Below are positions 44,077-53,707 of a DNA stretch of 64,000 nucleotides, one piece after another (the first letter of the stretch is position 1; every line of letters starts with the position of its first letter). The position numbers were made by a program, and so were the translations under genes. The notes under the pieces are model-generated. The model worked only from the letters and a program-made list of their open reading frames with translations. It was not told the DNA's origin and made no database searches. Where the stretch lies: assembly GCF_000214035.2 (NCBI RefSeq), contig NZ_AFHG01000028.1:169931-233930 (forward strand), in the 5' to 3' direction. The stretch is from Methyloversatilis universalis FAM5. GTDB taxonomy: Bacteria; Pseudomonadota; Gammaproteobacteria; Burkholderiales; Rhodocyclaceae.

Positions 44077-44880
44077 ATGCGGGAGGAGGGCGCGGTGTTC
44101 CGGCTGCAGGAATGGACGACGATAGCGGTGCCGGAATTCGACACGCTGCCGGCCGACGTGGTGATGCGTGCGCAGAACCTCGCGCCGCGCGAAATCTTTC
44201 CGATGCACACCCACGGCTGGAACCAGCTCGTCTACGCGACCTCCGGCACGCTGGTGGTGACCGTGGCCGACGCCTGGTACGTGATCACGCCGGAACAGGC
44301 GATCTGGGTGCCGACCGGCGTGCCGCACACCACCGGCGCGCTGCACGGCGCCGCCTTCCGCAATCTCTACGTGGCCGACGTGCCCGGGCTGGACATGCCA
44401 GCCACCTGCACCGTGCTGTCGGTGTCGCCGCTGATGCGCGCCCTCATCATCGAACTGGAGGCGGCCGGCACGCGTGCCGAGAGCGCGGACTACATCGGCA
44501 CGCTGAACGCGCTCATCCGCGCGCAGCTGCAGCGGCTCAGGGTGCAGGATTTCCACCTGCCCTGGCCGCGCAGCCCGCAGCTGCACCATCTGTGCGAAAC
44601 CCTGCTGTCCGAGCCGGCCGATGACCGCAGCGCGGACGCCTGGGCGCGCGAACTGGGCTGGTCCGGCCGCACGCTGCTGCGCCGCTTCGAAAGCGAGGTG
44701 GGGCTCTCGCTGCGCGCGTGGCGTCACCGGCTGCGGGTGTTTCTGGCGGTGGAATGGCTGTGCGCCGGGCGCAACGTGACCGACATCGCGCTCGACCTCG
44801 GCTATGCCTCCACCTCCGCCTTTTCCTACATGTTCCGGCTGGAAATGGGCTGCACGCCGTCGGCCTGGCGACGCCGCTGA
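44077..44880 (+). CDS. AraC-family transcriptional regulator with cupin sensor
   Basis: 267 residues. An N-terminal cupin (HTHGWNQLVYATSGTLVV; WVPTGVPHTTGALHG) senses a small ligand; two C-terminal HTH motifs follow (WARELGWSGRTLLRRFESEV and DIALDLGYASTSAFSYMFR). The start may be ATG 44077 or GTG 44095, which has GGAGGAGGG close upstream. Likely regulates the divergent MFS transporter. Confidence 0.9.
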   Translation: MREEGAVFRLQEWTTIAVPEFDTLPADVVMRAQNLAPREIFPMHTHGWNQLVYATSGTLVVTVADAWYVITPEQAIWVPTGVPHTTGALHGAAFRNLYVADVPGLDMPATCTVLSVSPLMRALIIELEAAGTRAESADYIGTLNALIRAQLQRLRVQDFHLPWPRSPQLHHLCETLLSEPADDRSADAWARELGWSGRTLLRRFESEVGLSLRAWRHRLRVFLAVEWLCAGRNVTDIALDLGYASTSAFSYMFRLEMGCTPSAWRRR

Positions 44881-44901
44881 GTACGGGGCGGCGCACCTCC
44901 C

Positions 44902-44907
44902 TATAAT
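44902..44907 (+). promoter_or_regulatory. -10 box upstream of eptA
   Basis: A perfect TATAAT lies 100 bases before the eptA GTG. No good -35 is seen at the proper distance, suggesting activator dependence. An ATG overlapping this box is therefore unlikely to be the eptA start. Confidence 0.45.
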
Positions 44908-45007
44908 GCGCAGCCGGAGCGAGGCCGCGCACCCGGGGGCACCGGGCCGCCGGCGGTTTATTGGCTTCCTTAATCATTTGAAGCGCTCCGCCGGACACAA
45001 TTCGATC

Positions 45008-46648
45008 GTGCGCAAATTTTCAGTTCTCACCCCGCAGAGCCGCATTGCCGCGCTCGCCGGGCTGTTCATCATGGTCACCGGCAATCTCGAGCTGTTCGAA
45101 CGGCTCGGCGAGGTCTATCCGCTGACCGGTGCGAATCTGCCCTTCCTGTCGTCGCTCACGCTGTTCTTCACGCTGTCCACCGTGCTCTTCCTGGTGCTGC
45201 TGACGCCCGGCCGTGCCGGGCGCTGGGTGCTGGCCACGCTGCTGGTCGCGGCGTCGCAGGCGGCCTACTTCATGGACCAGTACGCGGTGGTGATCGACAC
45301 CGTGATGATCGAGAACATCGCAGCCACCCAGCGCGAGGAAGTGGCCGGCCTGTTCAGCTTCAGCCTGATCTGGCGCACCGTGCTGTTCGGCGTGCTGCCC
45401 GCCTGGTGGGTCGTGCGCAACTGGCCGCGTACAACGTCGATCTGGCGTGAACTGGGCGCGCGCGCGCTGCTGTCGCTGCTGCTGCTGGTCGGCCTGGTCG
45501 CGGTGGCGGCACCCTTCACCTCGGGCTACGCCTCCTTCATCCGCGAGCACAAGACCACGCGGATGTACGCGAACCCCATCTTCTTCAGCTATTCACTGGT
45601 GCGCTATGTCGGCGAGCATTTCGAGCAGCGCGACACCGGTGTTCTCGGACAGGTGGCGGAGGACGCCCAGCACATCGGCCCGCAGCACCGGCCGGAACTG
45701 GTGGTGCTGGTGGTGGGCGAAACCGCCCGCGCGGACCGCTTCTCGCTCAACGGCTATGGCCGGCCGACCAACCCGCGGCTGGCGCAGGAAGACGTGGTGA
45801 GCCTGCGCAACGTGACCGCCTGCGGCACCTCCACCGCCGAGTCGGTGCCCTGCATGTTCTCGGTGCAGAAGCAGGAGCACTTCAACCGCGGCGAGGCGCT
45901 GCGCACCGAGAACGCGCTGGACGTGCTGTTCGAGAACGGCGTGCACGTGCTGTGGCGCGACAACAATTCCGATTCCAAGGGCGTCGCCACCCGGATGACC
46001 TACGAGGATTTCCGCTCGCCCAAGCGCAATCCGGCCTGCGACGACGAGTGCCGCGATGTCGGCATGCTGGACGGGCTGGACCGCTACATCGAGTCGCACA
46101 AGGGGCGCGACATGCTCATCGTGCTGCACCAGATGGGCAACCACGGACCGGAGTACTACCGCCGCTACCCGAAGGAATTCGAACGCTTCACGCCGGTGTG
46201 CCGCAGCAAGGAGCTGCGCGACTGCTCCAAGCAGGAAATCGACAACGCCTACGACAACGCCATCCTGTACACCGATCACTTCCTGGCCGAGGTGATCGGA
46301 CTGCTGAAGCGCTATGACGGCGAGTACGAGACCGCCATGCTCTATGTGTCGGATCACGGCGAGTCGCTGGGCGAAAGCGGGCTCTATCTGCACTCGGCGC
46401 CCCGCATGCTGGCGCCGGAGGAGCAGCTCCGCGTACCGGCCATCGTGTGGCTGGGCAGGCACTTCGACTACACGATGGAACAGCTCAGACCCCACCGCGA
46501 CACGCCGATGCGGCACGACGACCTGTTCTGCGTGCTCATGTCGGCCTTCGAAATCCGCACCCGCATGTGCGACGGCCCGAAAAACATCCTCTACTACAAC
46601 CGCGAACTGGGTCTGGAGCCGGTGCCCGCGACGCAACCCGCCAGCTGA
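45008..46648 (+). CDS. eptA: Phosphoethanolamine-lipid A transferase
   Basis: 546 residues from GTG 45008 (VRKFSVLTPQSRIAALAGLF), matching family length. Five N-terminal membrane helices anchor a periplasmic sulfatase-like domain with VVGETARADRFSLNGYGRPT (nucleophile Thr), a Cys-rich part (TACGTSTAESVPCMFSVQ; CDDECRD) and metal ligands in VSDHGESLGE. EptA adds phosphoethanolamine to lipid A, lowering binding of polymyxins. An in-frame ATG at 44906 overlaps the -10 box. Confidence 0.95.
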   Translation: MRKFSVLTPQSRIAALAGLFIMVTGNLELFERLGEVYPLTGANLPFLSSLTLFFTLSTVLFLVLLTPGRAGRWVLATLLVAASQAAYFMDQYAVVIDTVMIENIAATQREEVAGLFSFSLIWRTVLFGVLPAWWVVRNWPRTTSIWRELGARALLSLLLLVGLVAVAAPFTSGYASFIREHKTTRMYANPIFFSYSLVRYVGEHFEQRDTGVLGQVAEDAQHIGPQHRPELVVLVVGETARADRFSLNGYGRPTNPRLAQEDVVSLRNVTACGTSTAESVPCMFSVQKQEHFNRGEALRTENALDVLFENGVHVLWRDNNSDSKGVATRMTYEDFRSPKRNPACDDECRDVGMLDGLDRYIESHKGRDMLIVLHQMGNHGPEYYRRYPKEFERFTPVCRSKELRDCSKQEIDNAYDNAILYTDHFLAEVIGLLKRYDGEYETAMLYVSDHGESLGESGLYLHSAPRMLAPEEQLRVPAIVWLGRHFDYTMEQLRPHRDTPMRHDDLFCVLMSAFEIRTRMCDGPKNILYYNRELGLEPVPATQPAS

Positions 46649-46788
46649 GCGGGGCTGGGCGCGCCGTCGCCGGCGGCGCATCATGACGCGGCCGTCGACT
46701 GTCGAAACGGCGCCCGCTGCTTCGTCGACCGGACATGCCGGTGGCCGATCGGGCCGCCGGAAATCCGACCGACTCTGGAGGATGCGTC

Positions 46789-47940
46789 ATGAACCCACCC
46801 CGCGACACCGCTGGCCCGGTCACGCTGCTGGTCGCCACCCGCAAGGGCGCCTGGCTCTACCATGCCGATGCCGAGCGCCGGACCTGGCAGGTCGATGGCC
46901 CGCATTTCCTCGGCCATGTCATCAGTCATCTGGTGCTCGACCCGCGAGACGGCCGCACGCTGCTGGCCGCGGCCAAGACCGGTCACCTCGGCCCCACGAT
47001 ATTCCGCTCCACCGACTTCGGCCGGAACTGGGCCGAAGCCACTCGGCCGCCGGCGTTCGCCAAGGCCGAAGACGGCAGGGGGCGCAGCGTTGACCACACC
47101 TTCTGGCTCACACCGGGGCACGCGAGCGAGCCGGGCGTGTGGTACGCCGGTACCAGCCCGCAGGGCCTGTTCCGCTCGGAAGACGGCGGCGTCAGCTGGG
47201 CACCGTGCTCGGCCATCAACGACGATCCGCAGTACCGAAAGTGGATGGGCACGGTGCAGGACGGCACGCCGGACGGCCCCAAGCTGCATTCCATCCTGAT
47301 CGACCCGCGCGACCCCGCGCATATGTATATGGCGATGTCCGGCGGCGGCGTGCATGAATCCTTCGACGCCGGCCGCAGCTTCGCGCCGCTGATCGACGGT
47401 CTGAAGGTGGTCGAGGGCTTCGACGTGAATGACGCCACCTTCCACGACCCGCACTGCATCCGCCTCTGCCCGGCCAATCCGGACCGGCTCTACCAGCAGA
47501 ACCACTGCGGCCTCTTCCGGCTGGACCGGCCCGCCACCCGCTGGCGTCACATCGGCGGCGGCATGCCGGCCGACGTGGGCGACATCGGCTTTCCGATGGT
47601 GGTGCACCCGCGCGACCCCGACGCCGCCTGGGTGTTTCCGATGGACGGCACCTCGGTGTGGCCGCGTACCAGCCCGGGCGGACGGCCGGCGGTATTCGTC
47701 ACCCGCGACGGCGGCGAGCGCTGGCAGCGGCAGGACGCCGGCCTACCGGCCGAACAGGCGTGGTGGACCGTGAAGCGGCAGGCGATGACCGCGGACAGCC
47801 AGCCTTCGGTCGGCCTCTATTTCGGCACCACCAGCGGCGAACTGTGGGCCAGTACCGACGAGGGTGCGCACTGGTGCTGCATCGCCCGCCACCTGCCCGA
47901 CATCTACGCGGTCGAGGTGGCCGAACCTGCTGCCCGATGA
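46789..47940 (+). CDS. BNR/WD40/YVTN-like repeat protein (sialidase-like propeller)
   Basis: 383 residues from ATG 46789 with GGAGG upstream. Several BNR-type Asp boxes are seen: RSTDFGRNW, RSEDGGVSW, TRDGGERW and ASTDEGAHW, spaced through a beta-propeller. No signal peptide, so it is cytosolic. Annotated relatives are called exo-glycosidase-like, but the catalytic residues of true sialidases are not evident. It sits 10 bases before a MoaD/ThiS-like gene, a recurring pairing of unknown meaning. Confidence 0.88.
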   Translation: MNPPRDTAGPVTLLVATRKGAWLYHADAERRTWQVDGPHFLGHVISHLVLDPRDGRTLLAAAKTGHLGPTIFRSTDFGRNWAEATRPPAFAKAEDGRGRSVDHTFWLTPGHASEPGVWYAGTSPQGLFRSEDGGVSWAPCSAINDDPQYRKWMGTVQDGTPDGPKLHSILIDPRDPAHMYMAMSGGGVHESFDAGRSFAPLIDGLKVVEGFDVNDATFHDPHCIRLCPANPDRLYQQNHCGLFRLDRPATRWRHIGGGMPADVGDIGFPMVVHPRDPDAAWVFPMDGTSVWPRTSPGGRPAVFVTRDGGERWQRQDAGLPAEQAWWTVKRQAMTADSQPSVGLYFGTTSGELWASTDEGAHWCCIARHLPDIYAVEVAEPAAR

Positions 47941-47950
47941 AGGGGCTGCC

Positions 47951-48208
47951 GTGAAAGTGCTCATTCCAGGGGCGCTGCGCAGCTACACCGACAGCGCGCA
48001 GGCCGAGGCCGACGGCGCCACGCTGGCCGAGGTGGTGACCGCGCTCGACCTTCAGTATCCGGGCATCGCCTTCCGCATGGTCGACGAGCAGGGGCGCATC
48101 CGCCGCCACATCCGTTTCTTCGTCGACGGACAGCCGGTGCACGACCTCGGCCGGCCGGCCGACCCGCAGGGCGAACTGGTGATCGTGCAGGCGCTCAGCG
48201 GGGGCTGA
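47951..48208 (+). CDS. MoaD/ThiS-family ubiquitin-like sulfur carrier
   Basis: 85 residues from GTG 47951 (VKVLIPGALRSYTDSAQAEA). The ubiquitin-like fold is indicated by ATLAEVVTALDLQYPGIAFR and IRRHIRFFVDGQPV, and the C-terminal Gly-Gly (LSGG) is the thiocarboxylation site. No MoaE, MoeB or ThiG partner is near, so its acceptor is unknown. It follows the BNR-repeat gene directly. Confidence 0.88.
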   Translation: MKVLIPGALRSYTDSAQAEADGATLAEVVTALDLQYPGIAFRMVDEQGRIRRHIRFFVDGQPVHDLGRPADPQGELVIVQALSGG

Positions 48209-48209
48209 G

Positions 48210-48929
48210 TCAGCGATCGGTCGGGCGGTCGATGAAGCCGGTGATGATGCGGGCCGCGCTGTCCGCGTGGTGGAACAGCGCCATGTGCGAGCCGGGCAGA
48301 TGGGCCACCCGGAGGTCGGGGCGCAGTGCGCGCATCGCGTCCAGATTGTGGGCCGGCACCACGCTGTCCTGTTCGGCTGCGAGGCAGAGCAGCGGTACCT
48401 TCAGCGCCGCCAGCAGTGCGGAGGCATCCTCCCGCATCACCGCGCGCACCCGTGCCGCCAGTTCGCGCGACGACACGCCGCGCCAGGTGTCGGCCTTGGC
48501 GCGGCGGAAGGGGTCGGACGGCGACCGGCCCAGCCACACCGGCAGCCGGCGCACCGTGCGCAGTGCGCCGATCACCGCCGCATTCGCGTACGGCGCCCAC
48601 TTCGCCAGCTCCGGCCGCGGCATGCGCACGAAGCTGGTCGACAGCACCACGCCGCACACGCGCGACGGCGCCTCGGCGGCCAGCCGCAGCGCCAGCGGCC
48701 CGCCGAACGAGCTGCCGAGCAGCCAGTAGCGCTCGAGATCGCGCACCTGCGCGCTGACGCCGGCGAGCAGCGCCGGGTAGCGCTGATCCCCATCGCGCGG
48801 ATAGCTGAGCACACGCGGCCGGATGTGCGCCGGCAGCGCCTCGACCAGCGGCCGCAGGAAGCGGTCGCTGCCGTCCAGTCCGGGCAGCAGTACCAGCGTA
48901 TGGATGGGTGGAGGCGGGGCCATCCGCAC
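48210..48929 (-). CDS. Alpha/beta hydrolase
   Basis: 239 residues. LVLLPGLDGSDRFLRPLVEA gives the oxyanion region, GSSFGG holds the nucleophile Ser, EQDSVVPAHN the acid and GSHMALFHH the His. BioH-like esterase size. Substrate unknown. It is convergent with the MoaD-like gene by two bases. Confidence 0.88.
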   Translation of the reverse strand: MRMAPPPPIHTLVLLPGLDGSDRFLRPLVEALPAHIRPRVLSYPRDGDQRYPALLAGVSAQVRDLERYWLLGSSFGGPLALRLAAEAPSRVCGVVLSTSFVRMPRPELAKWAPYANAAVIGALRTVRRLPVWLGRSPSDPFRRAKADTWRGVSSRELAARVRAVMREDASALLAALKVPLLCLAAEQDSVVPAHNLDAMRALRPDLRVAHLPGSHMALFHHADSAARIITGFIDRPTDR

Positions 48930-48998
48930 AGTTTGAAGGCCACGGGCTGCAGAACCGTCACGCGCCGGTTGCAGAAAGATTGCCGCCGCGATGGCGCG

Positions 48999-49036
48999 TT
49001 TACGCGGTGTTTACGCAGGCGTCCGCGATTTATAGG
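48999..49036 (+). promoter_or_regulatory. kdp promoter region with KdpE-like sites
   Basis: Two direct TTTACGC repeats (48999-49005 and 49010-49016) are offset by 11 bases, one helical turn, as for tandem OmpR/KdpE-type binding. A TATAGG -10-like box follows at 49031-49036. The nearby -35 is poor, as expected for an activated promoter. Confidence 0.55.
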
Positions 49037-49120
49037 CCGTCTTTGCACCGGCCTGTCTAGCCTTTCATCCATGGACGTCCGCATGGTGCGGGCGCCGCTG
49101 CTGACCGGGGACTCGTCGCC

Positions 49121-49210
49121 ATGAATCCGCTCTATCCCGTCTGTGCCGCGCTGGCGGTCGCGCTGGCCCTCTATCTGGTTTACGCGCTGTGGCGCGCGGA
49201 GGATTTCTGA
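49121..49210 (+). CDS. kdpF: KdpF, small subunit of potassium-transporting ATPase
   Basis: A 29-residue peptide: one membrane helix ([16 protein letters not shown]) with a short acidic tail AEDF. It begins MNPLYPV and lies immediately before kdpA; the TGA stop overlaps the kdpA start by one base (TGATG). KdpF stabilises the KdpABC complex. Its small size makes it easy to miss. Confidence 0.88.
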   Translation: MNPLYPVCAALAVALALYLVYALWRAEDF

Positions 49211-50949
49211 TGACCACGCAGATGTGGATGCTGCTGGCCACCTTCGTGCTGGCGGTGTGGCTGATCGCGGTGCCGCTGGGGCGGGTGCTGGCCCTGCTGG
49301 TCGAGCGCGCGCCGCAGCCGCTGGCCGGCGTCGAGCGTCGGCTGCTGCGCGCCTGCGGCGTATCCGGCGCCGAGCAGGACTGGCGCGGCTATGCCGGCGC
49401 GCTGCTGCTGTTCAATCTGGCCGGTGCGCTGTTTCTGTACGCGCTGCAGCAGCTGCAGCCGGTGCTGCCGCTGAACCCGCAGCACTTCGCGGCGCCCACC
49501 TGGGATTCCGCGCTCAATACCGCGGTGAGTTTCGTCACCAATACCAACTGGCAGGGCTATGCCGGCGAAACCACGATGAGCCATCTGACCCAGATGCTGG
49601 GGCTCACGGTGCAGAACTTCCTGTCCGCGGCGACCGGCATCGCGGTGGCGTTTGCGCTGATGCGCGGCTTCGCCCGCAGCGCCGCGGCCGGCATCGGCAA
49701 TTTCTGGGTCGATGTCGTGCGCATCACGCTGTGGCTGCTGCTGCCGCTGTCGGTGCTGCTGGCGCTGGCGTTCGCGGCGCAGGGCGTGATCCAGAACCTG
49801 TCGCCTGACCTGACGGTCGCGCTGCTCGAACCGTTGCATACCGATGCCGGTGTGGTCGGCAGCCAGACGCTGGCCATGGGACCGGTGGCGTCGCAGGAGG
49901 CGATCAAGATGCTGGGCACCAATGGCGGCGGCTTCATGAACGCCAATTCGGCCCACCCTTTCGAGAACCCGACCGCCTGGACCAATGTGCTGCAGATGCT
50001 GGCCATCTTCGCCATTCCGGCCGGGCTGTGCATGGCCTTCGGCCGGGTGGTGGGCGACCGTCGTCAGGGCTGGGCGCTGCTGGCGGCGATGACCGTGCTG
50101 TTCGTCGCCGCGGTGGCGGTGATCCTGACGCAGGAGCAGGCCGGCAATCCGCACTTCGCTGCGCTGGGCGTGGATCAGGCGGCGAGTGCGCTGCAGGCCG
50201 GCGGCAATATGGAAGGCAAGGAGGTGCGCTTCGGCATCGCCGCCAGCGCGCTGTTCGCCGCAGTCACCACCGCCGCGTCCTGCGGTGCGGTCAACGCGAT
50301 GCACGCCTCGCTGATGCCGCTGTCCGGCGGTGTCGCGCTGCTGCTGATGCAGCTGGGGGAAGTGGTGTTCGGCGGCGTCGGCTCCGGCCTCTACGGCATG
50401 CTGCTGTTCGCGCTGCTGGCGGTGTTTGTGGCCGGCCTGATGACCGGCCGCACGCCGGAGTACCTCGGCAAGAAGATATCGCCGGCGGAAATGAAGCCGG
50501 TGGTCATCGCGATCCTTGTCACGCCGCTGCTGGTGCTGCTGGGCACCGCGATCGCGGTGGGCAGCGAAGCCGGCCGTGCGGGCCTGCTGAATGCCGGCGC
50601 CGCCGGTTTCACCGAGGTGCTGTACGCCTTCTCGTCGGCGGCCAACAACAACGGCAGCGCCTTTGCCGGCCTGTCCGCCAACACGCCCTTCTACAACTGC
50701 GCACTGGCGCTGGCGATGGCGCTCGGCCGCTTCGCGGTCATCGTGCCGGTGCTGGCCCTGGCCGGCACGCTGGCCGGCCGCATCCGTGCGACGCGCGCAG
50801 CCACCGACAGTGTGTCCGCCGCGCTGCCCACCCACGGCCCGATGTTCGTCGTGCTGCTGGTGCTCACCGTGCTGCTGGTCGGTGCGCTCACCTATCTGCC
50901 CGCGCTGGCGCTCGGCCCGCTGGTCGAACACATCAACCTGATTCGCTGA
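49210..50949 (+). CDS. kdpA: Potassium-transporting ATPase subunit KdpA
   Basis: 579 residues, about ten membrane helices, homologous to K+ channels. The four selectivity-filter-like loops include [31 protein letters not shown] and [12 protein letters not shown]. It starts [19 protein letters not shown]. KdpA carries the high-affinity K+ pathway; KdpB drives it. Confidence 0.98.
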   Translation: MTTQMWMLLATFVLAVWLIAVPLGRVLALLVERAPQPLAGVERRLLRACGVSGAEQDWRGYAGALLLFNLAGALFLYALQQLQPVLPLNPQHFAAPTWDSALNTAVSFVTNTNWQGYAGETTMSHLTQMLGLTVQNFLSAATGIAVAFALMRGFARSAAAGIGNFWVDVVRITLWLLLPLSVLLALAFAAQGVIQNLSPDLTVALLEPLHTDAGVVGSQTLAMGPVASQEAIKMLGTNGGGFMNANSAHPFENPTAWTNVLQMLAIFAIPAGLCMAFGRVVGDRRQGWALLAAMTVLFVAAVAVILTQEQAGNPHFAALGVDQAASALQAGGNMEGKEVRFGIAASALFAAVTTAASCGAVNAMHASLMPLSGGVALLLMQLGEVVFGGVGSGLYGMLLFALLAVFVAGLMTGRTPEYLGKKISPAEMKPVVIAILVTPLLVLLGTAIAVGSEAGRAGLLNAGAAGFTEVLYAFSSAANNNGSAFAGLSANTPFYNCALALAMALGRFAVIVPVLALAGTLAGRIRATRAATDSVSAALPTHGPMFVVLLVLTVLLVGALTYLPALALGPLVEHINLIR

Positions 50950-50957
50950 GGACGACC

Positions 50958-53039
50958 ATGAACGCATTTCCGTCAACGTCGCGCCAGCCGGCCGCACTGT
51001 TCGACCGCACGCTGCTGCGCGGCGCCGTCCGCGACGCGGTGATCAAGCTCAATCCGGCCGCGCAGTGGCGCAATCCGGTCATGTTCACGGTGTGGCTGTG
51101 CGCTGCGCTGATCAGCGTGCTGTGGCTGCAGGCGCTGGCCGGGCAGGGCGAGGCGCCGGCCGGTTTCATCGGCGCCAATGCCGCCTGGCTGTGGTTCACC
51201 GTGCTGTTCGCCAATTTCGCCGAAGCGCTGGCCGAGGGGCGCAGCAAGGCGCAGGCGGCCAGCCTGCGCAGCCTGCAGAGCCGCGGCAATGCGAGGAAGC
51301 TGCGCGCCGGCGACGACACCGGCTGGGACAGCGTGGACCTCACCACGCTGCGGGTCGGTGACCGTGTGCGCGTGGAGGCGGGCGATCTCGTGCCCTGTGA
51401 CGGCGAGGTGATCGAGGGGGCGGCCTCGGTGGACGAAAGCGCCATCACCGGCGAATCGGCCCCGGTCATCCGCGAAGCCGGGGGCGACTTCTCGTCGGTC
51501 ACCGGCGGCACCCGCGTGCTGTCGGACTGCATCGTCGTGCGCTGCACCGTCAATCCGGGCGACAGCTTTCTCGATCGCATGATCGCCATGGTGGAAGGCG
51601 CCCGCCGGCGGCGTACGCCCAACGAGATCGCGCTCACGCTGCTGCTGGTGTCGCTCACGCTGGCCTTCCTGATGGCCACTGCCACGCTGCTGCCATTCTC
51701 GCTGTTCGCGGTCGAGGCCGGCGGACAGGGCAGTGCGGTCACGGTGACCGCGCTGGTGGCGCTGCTGGTGTGCCTGATCCCGACCACCATAGGCGGTCTG
51801 CTGTCGGCCATCGGCGTGGCCGGCATGAGCCGCATGCTGGCGGCCAACGTGATCGCCACCTCCGGCCGGGCGGTCGAGGCGGCGGGCGACGTCGATGTGC
51901 TGCTGCTCGACAAGACCGGCACCATCACGCTGGGCAACCGCCAGGCCGCCGCCTTCCTGCCGGCGCCCGGCGTGAGCGAGCGTGAACTGGCCGATGCCGC
52001 GCAGCTTGCGTCGCTGGCCGACGAGACGCCGGAAGGCCGCAGCATCGTGGTGCTGGCCAAGCAGCAGTTCGCGCTGCGCGAGCGCCAGCTGCTGTCGCAT
52101 GACGCCACCTTCGTGCCCTTCACCGCGCAGACCCGCATGAGCGGCGTGAACTGGGCGGGCCGGCAGATCCGCAAGGGCGCGGCCGAGGCGGTGCGCCGGC
52201 ATGTCGAGGCGCTCGGCGGCGGCTTCTCGCCCGAGCTGCAGCGCATCGTCGACGACGCGGCACGCCGCGGCAGCACGCCGCTGGTGGTGGCCGACGGCGC
52301 GCAGGTGCTGGGCGTGGTCGAGCTCAAGGACATCGTCAAGGGCGGCATTCGCGAGCGCTTCGGCGAACTGCGCCGCATGGGCATACGCACCGTCATGATC
52401 ACCGGCGACAACCGGCTCACCGCGGCCGCCATCGCGGCCGAGGCCGGCGTGGATGACGTGCTGGCCGAAGCGACGCCGGAAGCCAAGCTCGCGCTGATCC
52501 GCCGCTACCAGGCCGAAGGCCGCATGGTGGCGATGACCGGCGACGGCACCAATGACGCGCCGGCGCTGGCCCAGGCCGACGTCGCGGTGGCGATGAACAG
52601 CGGCACCCAGGCGGCGAAGGAGGCCGGCAACATGGTCGATCTCGACAGCAATCCGACCAAGCTGATCGAGGTGGTGGAGATCGGCAAGCAGATGCTGATG
52701 ACACGCGGCGCACTGACCACCTTCAGCCTGTCGAACGATGTCGCGAAGTACTTCGCTATCTTGCCTGCCGCTTTTGCCGCCACCTACCCGCAGCTCGGCG
52801 CGCTGAACGTGATGCAGCTCGCATCGGGCGAGTCGGCCATCCTGTCGGCGGTCATCTTCAACGCGCTCATCATCGTCGCGCTGATTCCGCTGGCGCTGCG
52901 CGGCGTGCGCTACCGGCCGCTCGGCGCGGCCGCGCTGCTGCGGCGCAACGGCCTCGTCTACGGTCTGGGCGGCCTGCTGCTGCCCTTCGCCGGCATCAAG
53001 CTGATCGACCTGGCGCTTACCGCGCTGCATCTGGCCTGA
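50958..53039 (+). CDS. kdpB: Potassium-transporting ATPase subunit KdpB
   Basis: 693 residues, a P-type ATPase. The phosphorylation site is [13 protein letters not shown], the actuator has TGESAPVI, and the nucleotide and hinge regions have [22 protein letters not shown] and [20 protein letters not shown]. Membrane helices flank the cytosolic domains. The start is [11 protein letters not shown] with GAGG upstream; a much longer in-frame reading through kdpA is not a gene. Confidence 0.98.
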   Translation: MNAFPSTSRQPAALFDRTLLRGAVRDAVIKLNPAAQWRNPVMFTVWLCAALISVLWLQALAGQGEAPAGFIGANAAWLWFTVLFANFAEALAEGRSKAQAASLRSLQSRGNARKLRAGDDTGWDSVDLTTLRVGDRVRVEAGDLVPCDGEVIEGAASVDESAITGESAPVIREAGGDFSSVTGGTRVLSDCIVVRCTVNPGDSFLDRMIAMVEGARRRRTPNEIALTLLLVSLTLAFLMATATLLPFSLFAVEAGGQGSAVTVTALVALLVCLIPTTIGGLLSAIGVAGMSRMLAANVIATSGRAVEAAGDVDVLLLDKTGTITLGNRQAAAFLPAPGVSERELADAAQLASLADETPEGRSIVVLAKQQFALRERQLLSHDATFVPFTAQTRMSGVNWAGRQIRKGAAEAVRRHVEALGGGFSPELQRIVDDAARRGSTPLVVADGAQVLGVVELKDIVKGGIRERFGELRRMGIRTVMITGDNRLTAAAIAAEAGVDDVLAEATPEAKLALIRRYQAEGRMVAMTGDGTNDAPALAQADVAVAMNSGTQAAKEAGNMVDLDSNPTKLIEVVEIGKQMLMTRGALTTFSLSNDVAKYFAILPAAFAATYPQLGALNVMQLASGESAILSAVIFNALIIVALIPLALRGVRYRPLGAAALLRRNGLVYGLGGLLLPFAGIKLIDLALTALHLA

Positions 53040-53053
53040 ACAAGGAGAACCCG

Positions 53054-53647
53054 ATGAATGCACGTCTGTCCGTATGCCTGAGCACACTGCGCCCGGCGCT
53101 TTCGGTGTTCGTCCTGCTCACGCTGATCACCGGCCTTGCGTATCCGCTGGCCGTCACCGGGCTGGCCCGGCTGCTGTGGCCGGAGGCGGCGGCCGGCTCG
53201 CTGGCGCCGAGCCATCGCGGCGCGGGTGCCTCCGTGCTGATCGGACAGTCCTTTTCCGATCCCGGCCGCTTCTGGTCGCGGCCCTCGGTCACCGCCCCGG
53301 TGCCGTACAACGGCGTCGCCTCCGGCGGCAGCAATCTGGGCGCGAACGCGCCGGCGCTGCGCGAGGCGGTCGCGGCCCGCGTGGCGGCGCTGCGGGCGGC
53401 TGATCCGGACAACGCCCTGCCGGTGCCGGTCGATCTGGTGACCGCATCGGCCAGCGGGCTGGACCCGGACATCAGTCTGGCCGCGGCGCACTACCAGGCC
53501 GGGCGCATCGCCCGCGTCCGGGGCATGGACAGGCGGGCGGTCGACGCACTGATCGACGCGCACGCCCGGCTGCCCTGGCTGGGCTTCATCGGCGAACCGC
53601 GGGTGAACGTGGTGCTGCTGAACCGCGCGCTGGACGGTGTGCGCTGA
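53054..53647 (+). CDS. kdpC: Potassium-transporting ATPase subunit KdpC
   Basis: 197 residues. One N-terminal membrane helix (LSVFVLLTLITGLAYPLAVT), then the periplasmic-side KdpC pattern: GQSFSDPGRFWSRPSVT, GASGGSNLG-like ASGGSNLGANAPAL, and ASGLDPDISLAAAHYQ. It stabilises and may tune ATP affinity of KdpB. AAGGAG precedes the ATG. Confidence 0.97.
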   Translation: MNARLSVCLSTLRPALSVFVLLTLITGLAYPLAVTGLARLLWPEAAAGSLAPSHRGAGASVLIGQSFSDPGRFWSRPSVTAPVPYNGVASGGSNLGANAPALREAVAARVAALRAADPDNALPVPVDLVTASASGLDPDISLAAAHYQAGRIARVRGMDRRAVDALIDAHARLPWLGFIGEPRVNVVLLNRALDGVR

Positions 53648-53707
53648 CATGCCCGGCCGCCCGCTGCCGGCCGCGTCCGCACGCGCGGCCAGGGTTAGAC
53701 TGAAGGC

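Noticed and set aside
50028-50957. An N-terminal extension of kdpB through kdpA
   Set aside because: KdpA motifs are in another frame here and kdpB homology starts at 50958 with its own ribosome site.
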